NCBI GenBank assembly: GCA_017475415.1
Contig: JAFVFM010000264.1
Coordinates: 1 to 7,739, forward strand
Direction of reading: 5' to 3'
DNA length: 7,739 nt
From: Solobacterium sp.
GTDB taxonomy: Bacteria; Bacillota_I; Bacilli_A; Erysipelotrichales; Erysipelotrichaceae
In this document: positions 6,362-7,739 of the stretch, in pieces
Layout of the letters: the number at the start of each line of letters is the position of its first letter
How positions within the stretch are numbered: position 1 is the stretch's first letter
Made by a program: the position numbers and the translations under genes
Notes under the pieces: generated by a model
Seen by the model: only the letters and a program-made list of their open reading frames with translations
The model's database searches: none
Told to the model about the DNA's origin: nothing

Positions 6362-7739
6362 TTATTGATTGTCTTTTTGGATACCATTAGCAGCAGCACG
6401 ACCAGAAACAATAATTTCAACAATCGCATTACCACCTAAACGGTTACCACCATGGATACCACCAGTTACTTCACCAGCAGCATATAAACCAGGAATAACA
6501 TTTCCATCTTTATCTAATACATGACGGTCAAGATCTACCTTTAAGCCACCCATAGTATGGTGTGTACTTGGTGCCATTAAACGAACACGTACAACTGTAT
6601 CTTCTAAGTTATATGTATCCTTCTTATAGTTACCACTATCATCCTTTTCAATATCACCGATAGGAGTAGATGGATTACGCTTAATTACTTGTCCGAACTT
6701 CTCTGCATCAAGCATAATTTCCGGATTATTGATTAATGCATCATCATAAGTACGTAATGTTTCAATTACCTTTTCACCATCTGTTTCCAAATTGAGTTCT
6801 TTGAATAATTCAGGTAATTCAGATACCTTTCTTAGATATTGTCTATCTTCTACATCCGTCATCCACATTTCTGCACCATAAGAGCCTTCTGCAGCTGTTG
6901 GAGAACCATATGGATATGGACCAGGAATAGGATTCTTAGCATTAGCGATTTCAATGAATACACCCTTAGAACCTTGACGTTCAATACCATTATTGAATTC
7001 AGCTAAAGATAATACGTCACGTTCAGCTGTTTCATTAACGAAACGTTCACCTGTAGTAGGATTGATATATACAGCATAGTTACCACCACCAAATGCGAGG
7101 TTACCATTGTCAATCCAAGAAATAGGCATTAATTGTGTGAAATTCATACCTGTTACATCTGCACCAGCAGCTTCACCCATTGTAATACCATCACCTTTTA
7201 AGGAAGAACGGTTTGTAGTCTTTGTGCTTGTAGATAAGAATTCACTAGACCAATATTCATTTGTATCAACAACTTGTGCAATATTGGCAGCGAAACCACC
7301 CGTAGCTAATACAACACCTTTAGTAGCGTGTGCTGTAACTTCTGTACCATCATATTGTTCAGCCTTAACACCAGTTACTTTACCATCTTCAACAATTAAT
7401 TCCTTAGCGGTTGTACGTAACATTACTTCATTCTTTTCATTACCTTCTTTAACAGCAGACATCATAGGCATGAAGTATGTTTCCCATTGTGCCTTTGGAC
7501 GCACGAAGTCATTTTCTCTATACCAAAGTGCACCAATTAATGTTAATTGGTCTTCAATGAATTCAGCCGGTTCACTCATACCCATTAGCCAAGGTTTAAT
7601 ATCTTGGCCGTCGTGTACCATTTGGCTAACTAATTCTACATCACCATATTCCCAAGAAGAACCATCAGCAGTAGGACGTAATCCACCATAATATGTTTGG
7701 AAAATATGTAAGTTCTCTGTAGAGAATAATGTTAATTCT
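6362..7739 (-). CDS. FAD-dependent fumarate/urocanate-reductase-like flavoprotein, N-terminus beyond window
   Basis: The frame is open from the window edge to the TAA at 6362 and gives 458 residues. The ATG at 7621 is internal, since the frame continues upstream with family-like sequence (YYGGLRPTADGSSWEYGD). It belongs to the flavocytochrome c/fumarate reductase family, which passes electrons through FAD to an unsaturated carboxylate. Counting from codon 7621, landmarks are GVVLATGGF (102-110, FAD domain), GDGITMGEAAGADVTGMNF (143-161), GERFVNETAERD (191-202), THHTMGGLKVD (353-363) and GLYAAGEVTGGIHGGNRLGG (378-397, FAD and substrate site). The likely catalytic Arg201, His354/His355 and Arg394 are present. 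The usual substrate-site HP is MP here (Met165-Pro166), so fumarate may not be the substrate. The dinucleotide-binding GxGxxG and any FMN-binding or secretion region lie outside the window. A strong terminator follows. Confidence 0.92.
   Translation of the reverse strand, partial: ELTLFSTENLHIFQTYYGGLRPTADGSSWEYGDVELVSQMVHDGQDIKPWLMGMSEPAEFIEDQLTLIGALWYRENDFVRPKAQWETYFMPMMSAVKEGNEKNEVMLRTTAKELIVEDGKVTGVKAEQYDGTEVTAHATKGVVLATGGFAANIAQVVDTNEYWSSEFLSTSTKTTNRSSLKGDGITMGEAAGADVTGMNFTQLMPISWIDNGNLAFGGGNYAVYINPTTGERFVNETAERDVLSLAEFNNGIERQGSKGVFIEIANAKNPIPGPYPYGSPTAAEGSYGAEMWMTDVEDRQYLRKVSELPELFKELNLETDGEKVIETLRTYDDALINNPEIMLDAEKFGQVIKRNPSTPIGDIEKDDSGNYKKDTYNLEDTVVRVRLMAPSTHHTMGGLKVDLDRHVLDKDGNVIPGLYAAGEVTGGIHGGNRLGGNAIVEIIVSGRAAANGIQKDNQ

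Noticed and set aside
6355..6371. Inverted repeat CAATCAA-TTA-TTGATTG centred on the flavoprotein stop codon
   Set aside because: AT-rich 7-bp arms with a three-base loop and no T-tract; the strong terminator a few bases later explains transcription end, so this is probably chance.
7107..7691. Long plus-strand open frame of 194 codons
   Set aside because: It lies antisense to the flavoprotein gene, whose frame is fully open and has strong family motifs; the plus-strand product shows no recognisable domain.
1..7739. Search for a defence system, mobile element, CRISPR array, tRNA or a new multi-gene system
   Set aside because: No transposase, integrase, direct-repeat array or tRNA-like fold was seen; the genes are recognisable housekeeping or metabolic families except one, and most are separately terminated.

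Overview
The window is AT-rich DNA from what looks like a strictly or facultatively anaerobic low-GC Firmicute. An Erysipelotrichia- or Clostridia-like gut or oral bacterium is my best guess; no marker here fixes the genus. The clues are a class III (oxygen-sensitive) ribonucleotide reductase with its activase, a fumarate-reductase-type flavoprotein of the kind used in anaerobic respiration, Gram-positive style intrinsic terminators and Shine-Dalgarno sites, and heavy use of TTA and AAA codons. All six genes lie on the minus strand, so transcription runs from high to low coordinates.

In transcription order: (1) 7739-6362, the C-terminal part of an FAD-dependent fumarate/urocanate-reductase-like flavoprotein that runs off the window, closed by a strong terminator. 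(2) 6296-5100, a putative lipoprotein of the calcineurin-like metallophosphoesterase family, with its own near-leaderless promoter and terminator. (3) 4933-2729, nrdD, behind a good sigma-A-type promoter and a leader with a perfect 26-bp palindrome. (4) 2677-2156, nrdG, separated from nrdD by an intrinsic terminator placed just before the nrdG ribosome binding site. (5) 2080-1139, an acidic Sel1/TPR-like protein of unknown function, whose promoter -10 element lies inside an inverted repeat. (6) 1065-1, a MATE-family efflux transporter cut by the window edge.

NrdD and NrdG form one functional unit: NrdG uses S-adenosylmethionine and a 4Fe-4S cluster to install the glycyl radical on NrdD, which makes deoxynucleotides without oxygen. 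The other genes have no evident link to it. Nearly every gene has its own promoter and terminator, so the region is mostly a string of single-gene units packed tail to head. The largest gap without a gene is about 165 bp (upstream of nrdD); no mobile element, tRNA, rRNA or CRISPR array is visible.

I see no clearly new multi-gene system. The points most worth a second look are the altered substrate-site residues in the flavoprotein, the nested repeats and palindrome in the nrdD leader, the terminator between nrdD and nrdG, and the two possible translation starts of the phosphoesterase, only one of which carries a signal peptide.
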